Virus record (IMG/VR): IMGVR_UViG_3300033997_000568
Coordinates: 1-31,088 of that record
Length of the DNA: 31,088 bases
Source of the DNA: a virus
Strand: one strand, 5' to 3'
The notes below the pieces were generated by a model. That model made no database searches. It was not told the DNA's origin and saw only the letters and a list, made by a program, of their open reading frames with translations. The translations under genes and the position numbers were made by a program. This document shows positions 28,747 through 31,088 of the stretch, in pieces. How positions within the stretch are numbered: position 1 is the first letter of the stretch; every line of letters begins with the position of its first letter.

Positions 28747-30882
28747 TCACGCCACGCGGCGAGAAGGGTTGAAATCGTTCAGCTGCTGTTGATCGTTGTC
28801 CGTCCAACCGAAGCCCAGCAGCTCATGGCGTTGGGCGAAGAGCGCATAGCCGTCCGGGTCTAGGACGTAGTCGCGCAGGAAGTCGCGGTCGGACTCTTTC
28901 CATTCCTGTTTGTGTTCCATGAGCCACTCGTAGCGCGCGGCCGGCGTCGTGAAGAGCGGGCGCACAGGCGCTGCGGGTGCGGTGGACTGCGCAATCGGCT
29001 GTTCCGGTTGCGCAGGCGTCGTGATGCTCTCGACGTCGTGGACCTGCAGGAAGCTTGCAGCCGGTGACGGCGCGTTTTCGATGACGAGCGGGCCGTCTTG
29101 CAGTGATTCGTTGACGGCGTCGACCTTCGCCTGCAGGCGGCGTAGCTGGCCTTCGGCGCGCTTGCGGTTGGCCTGCTCCAGAACACTCTCGGGGAAGAAA
29201 TCCCGCTTGTTGCCATCGAGCTGCGCCTTGCAGATCAGCACCCCGTCTGCGTCGTACACCCAGACCATGCTCGGATCGTGGATGTCGTAGCCGACATTGA
29301 CGCCGTCGCCGTGGTATTCCGTCAGCTCGTGCGAAAAATAGATGTTGCTGAAGAGACGAATCTCGCCGCGCAGCACGCGGCACGGCTGCTGCGGGCGGAA
29401 CAGGTTGTCGGCCTCTTCTGGCTGCAGCATGATCAGCTGCGCGCCGTCGTCCAGACCCTTCTCCCATGCTTCGTCCGGTGTCATGTGTCGGCGTTTTCCC
29501 GTCGCCGGGTCCGAGATCATCGGTAAGCCGCGTTGCGGGCGGCTGTTGTAGCGGTCGACCTGCTCGGCGGCAAAGCGTACGAATTCGGGCCAAGGCAACA
29601 GCGCGCGGCTCGCGCCAAACGTTTTGATATCGCGTCGCGTCAGCTTGTGGATCTTGTTCTTTGCTTCGGGATCCATCGGTGCGCCGATGTAGGTCGGCAT
29701 TTCCTTAGCCGCGCGAACCCATACGGATTGATGCAGGCGTTCAATGACGCCACGCGCTTGCGAGTTGTACGGCAGGGAATGCTCCAGAGATGTTCCCAGC
29801 CTGCTAAGTAGACCGGTCCCTGGCGCGCTGATCAGTGCATTGCGATAGCCGGGGCCACGGTCGACATAGAAGATCGACGGGATGCAGCCGCGCATCGTTG
29901 CGACGCGCAGCGCATCAAGCACTGCAAGACCGGACTCGGCCAGATCGACGGACCAACCGACGATACGTCGGGTTGCGGCGTCAACTACGGATGTGATCTC
30001 GGGGCGGAACGGTCGGCCGTGGCGCGGGTGTGCGACTTCGGCGTCGAACGCATGGCCGTCAGCCATGAACACCTCGCCTGGCCAGAGCATCGACTTGTCT
30101 CGGCGGACAAAGGGCTTCAGGTTTTTCAGCTCGCGCGGCCCCATGCGGCCCGCCTGCAGGGCGACATTGCCCATGCTTGCCAGGAAGCGGCGCAGCGTGT
30201 CGTAGCTGGGTGGTGTGACGCCGGCAGGCAAGTGCTTGGGCAGTTCTTCTTCGACCCAGCGAATCGACGGCTTCTGCGGGCGCTGGTACAGACGCAGCGC
30301 GGCATCTGCCCAGGGCGACGCCGTCTCGCGCAGCCAATTGGCGCGTTTCGTCGCACCTGTGTTGCGCGGTGCAAGCTGGTCTACGGCGTTCGGCTGGTTG
30401 AGGTCGAACTTTGCGAGCCAGCGGTAAAGCGTGGCCCGTGTAAGCGTGCGCGACGTGCCGGCACGATGGTTTGCAACGGGCAGCAAAATAGCAAGGTCCG
30501 GCGGCAAGGTTCCCGCTTGGGCTTCGGCAACCACGCTTCTAATGGCCCGGTCCATGCCAACCTCCCGCGCGGATCTGTAGACGCGTATGAGGATTGCGGC
30601 GCGCGCCTCTGCAACTTGACGTTGGACTGAACTCAGTTCGTACGCTTGTGCGGCGGGGGCCGGCTGGCTTTGCGGGGCGGCTACTTGCGTTGTCTGGATC
30701 GCGGCTAGGACATATAGGGGCGGAACATAGAGACGCATGACGCCGCTCGCGCCGCCAGTCGCCTGCTCTTCACGAAAGCTCCAGCCTTCGCTAAGTGCAC
30801 GTCTCGTGACACCACGCTCAGTTTTCGGCAAAGAGGGGAGCGCCATCTTCGCAATCTCGGATGCAGAGAACGATTGGGTCAT
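28747..30882 (-). CDS. A: DDE transposase, MuA-like
   Basis: This 711-residue protein is the transposase that integrates and replicates the phage by transposition. The N-terminal part (about 1-55) resembles the winged HTH that binds the enhancer, and residues about 85-240 correspond to the end-binding domains. The catalytic DDE triad is D275 (VFMADGHAFD), D341 (IFYVDRGPGY) and E381 (ARGVIERLH). The C-terminal region after about 590 is where MuB contact would lie. The start chosen (MTQSFSASEI) overlaps the ner stop by ATGA and has AGGAG at good spacing. Confidence 0.96.
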   Translation of the reverse strand: MTQSFSASEIAKMALPSLPKTERGVTRRALSEGWSFREEQATGGASGVMRLYVPPLYVLAAIQTTQVAAPQSQPAPAAQAYELSSVQRQVAEARAAILIRVYRSAREVGMDRAIRSVVAEAQAGTLPPDLAILLPVANHRAGTSRTLTRATLYRWLAKFDLNQPNAVDQLAPRNTGATKRANWLRETASPWADAALRLYQRPQKPSIRWVEEELPKHLPAGVTPPSYDTLRRFLASMGNVALQAGRMGPRELKNLKPFVRRDKSMLWPGEVFMADGHAFDAEVAHPRHGRPFRPEITSVVDAATRRIVGWSVDLAESGLAVLDALRVATMRGCIPSIFYVDRGPGYRNALISAPGTGLLSRLGTSLEHSLPYNSQARGVIERLHQSVWVRAAKEMPTYIGAPMDPEAKNKIHKLTRRDIKTFGASRALLPWPEFVRFAAEQVDRYNSRPQRGLPMISDPATGKRRHMTPDEAWEKGLDDGAQLIMLQPEEADNLFRPQQPCRVLRGEIRLFSNIYFSHELTEYHGDGVNVGYDIHDPSMVWVYDADGVLICKAQLDGNKRDFFPESVLEQANRKRAEGQLRRLQAKVDAVNESLQDGPLVIENAPSPAASFLQVHDVESITTPAQPEQPIAQSTAPAAPVRPLFTTPAARYEWLMEHKQEWKESDRDFLRDYVLDPDGYALFAQRHELLGFGWTDNDQQQLNDFNPSRRVA

Positions 30883-31088
30883 TGCAGCCGCTCCTGATAC
30901 ATGCCGGGCCAAAGATCGGATAGCGGGATCGCCACTAGCTGCGCAATGCGCGATGCGATGCGGCGAGACTTGCCACGCCCATGGATGATGTGAGAAACGG
31001 CCATGCGCGACACGCGCAACTCAGCCGCAATCGCGGCCTGGGAGTGGCCCGCCTTTTTGATCGCCGCCTGGATATCCGCTGGGTGCAT
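30879..31088 (-). CDS. ner: Ner/Nlp-family DNA-binding regulator
   Basis: This 69-residue protein is a lambda-repressor-like HTH of the Ner/Nlp type. The HTH is SQAAIAAELRVSRMAVSHII at residues 16-35, followed by the conserved RGKSRRIASRIAQLVAIPL and LWP. Mu Ner (about 75 residues) turns down the early and repressor promoters after infection. It is the first gene of the early operon, directly before A. Its start codon is the last triplet of the window, so its promoter is not included. Confidence 0.93.
   Translation of the reverse strand: MHPADIQAAIKKAGHSQAAIAAELRVSRMAVSHIIHGRGKSRRIASRIAQLVAIPLSDLWPGMYQERLQ

Larger units (their letters stand above)
1..31088 (-). mobile_element. Mu-like transposable prophage, near-complete, ends not included
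   Basis: The whole window is one minus-strand gene series in the order of phage Mu: ner, A, B, early genes, gemA, mor, lysis, terminase, portal, F, G, I/Z, T, tail sheath, tube, tape measure, N, P, gp45-gp48, fibre, modification. No host gene is visible. The transposase carries a DDE triad and is paired with an AAA+ ATPase, so the element is expected to replicate by transposition. The c repressor, early operator and the terminal att sequences are not in the window. Whether it is an integrated prophage or a virion genome cannot be decided from this sequence. Confidence 0.97.

Noticed and set aside
1-31088. tRNA genes, CRISPR arrays or insertion sequences
   Set aside because: No cloverleaf-like tRNA, no regularly spaced repeats and no transposase other than MuA were seen by eye. 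A dedicated search was not run.

Overview
The window is almost the whole of a Mu-like transposable phage (prophage) genome. Every gene lies on the minus strand, so the biological order runs from high to low coordinates. The gene order follows phage Mu closely: ner, A, B, a block of small early genes, gemA, mor, lysis, terminase and portal, heads (F, G, I/Z, T), tails (L, M, chaperone, tape measure, N, P, gp45 to gp48), fibre, and a DNA-modification gene. High GC content and protein character suggest a Betaproteobacterium (Burkholderiales such as Bordetella, Achromobacter or Burkholderia). That host assignment is inference only. Both window ends fall on gene boundaries (start codon of ner at 31088, stop codon of the methylase at 1). 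The repressor gene, the early promoter/operator and both att ends therefore lie outside.

Layout. 31088-27920: Ner-type repressor, DDE transposase A and AAA+ target-selection ATPase B, with a GC-rich hairpin between A and B. 27923-24464: nine small, mostly overlapping early genes, including two HTH proteins, a zinc-ribbon protein, a DUF3164 protein, GemA and several unknowns. 24461-23985: a single Mor/C-family late activator. 23896-22488: endolysin, holin, and Rz with an overlapping Rz1 lipoprotein. 22491-16489: two small membrane proteins, gp27, large terminase, portal, MuF head protein with a toxin-like C-terminal domain, and gpG. 16488-16216: the longest intergenic gap, near mid-genome. 16215-11964: protease I with internal scaffold Z, decoration protein, major head protein T, and head-tail connector proteins. 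11962-2219: contractile tail and baseplate, with a programmed -1 frameshift in the tail chaperone. 2222-932: one tail fibre and its likely partner. 792-1: a D12-class adenine methylase in the place occupied by mom in Mu.

Most genes are translationally coupled (ATGA or TGATG overlaps, or 1-nt gaps), which indicates long polycistronic transcripts. The most interesting new signal is a 16-bp near-palindrome, TGAAG[G/C]A[T/C]TTCAGTAG on the plus strand. It occurs three times, in the gap before lysis, before protease I, and before gp46. These resemble the places where Mu has its late promoters. In two of the three, the dyad centre lies exactly 43.5 bp from the A of an ATG that has no Shine-Dalgarno sequence. 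By analogy with Mor-activated Pm of Mu this predicts late promoters that make leaderless mRNAs. Only one Mor/C-type activator is present, so this phage may run a two-step (early to late) cascade instead of Mu's three steps.
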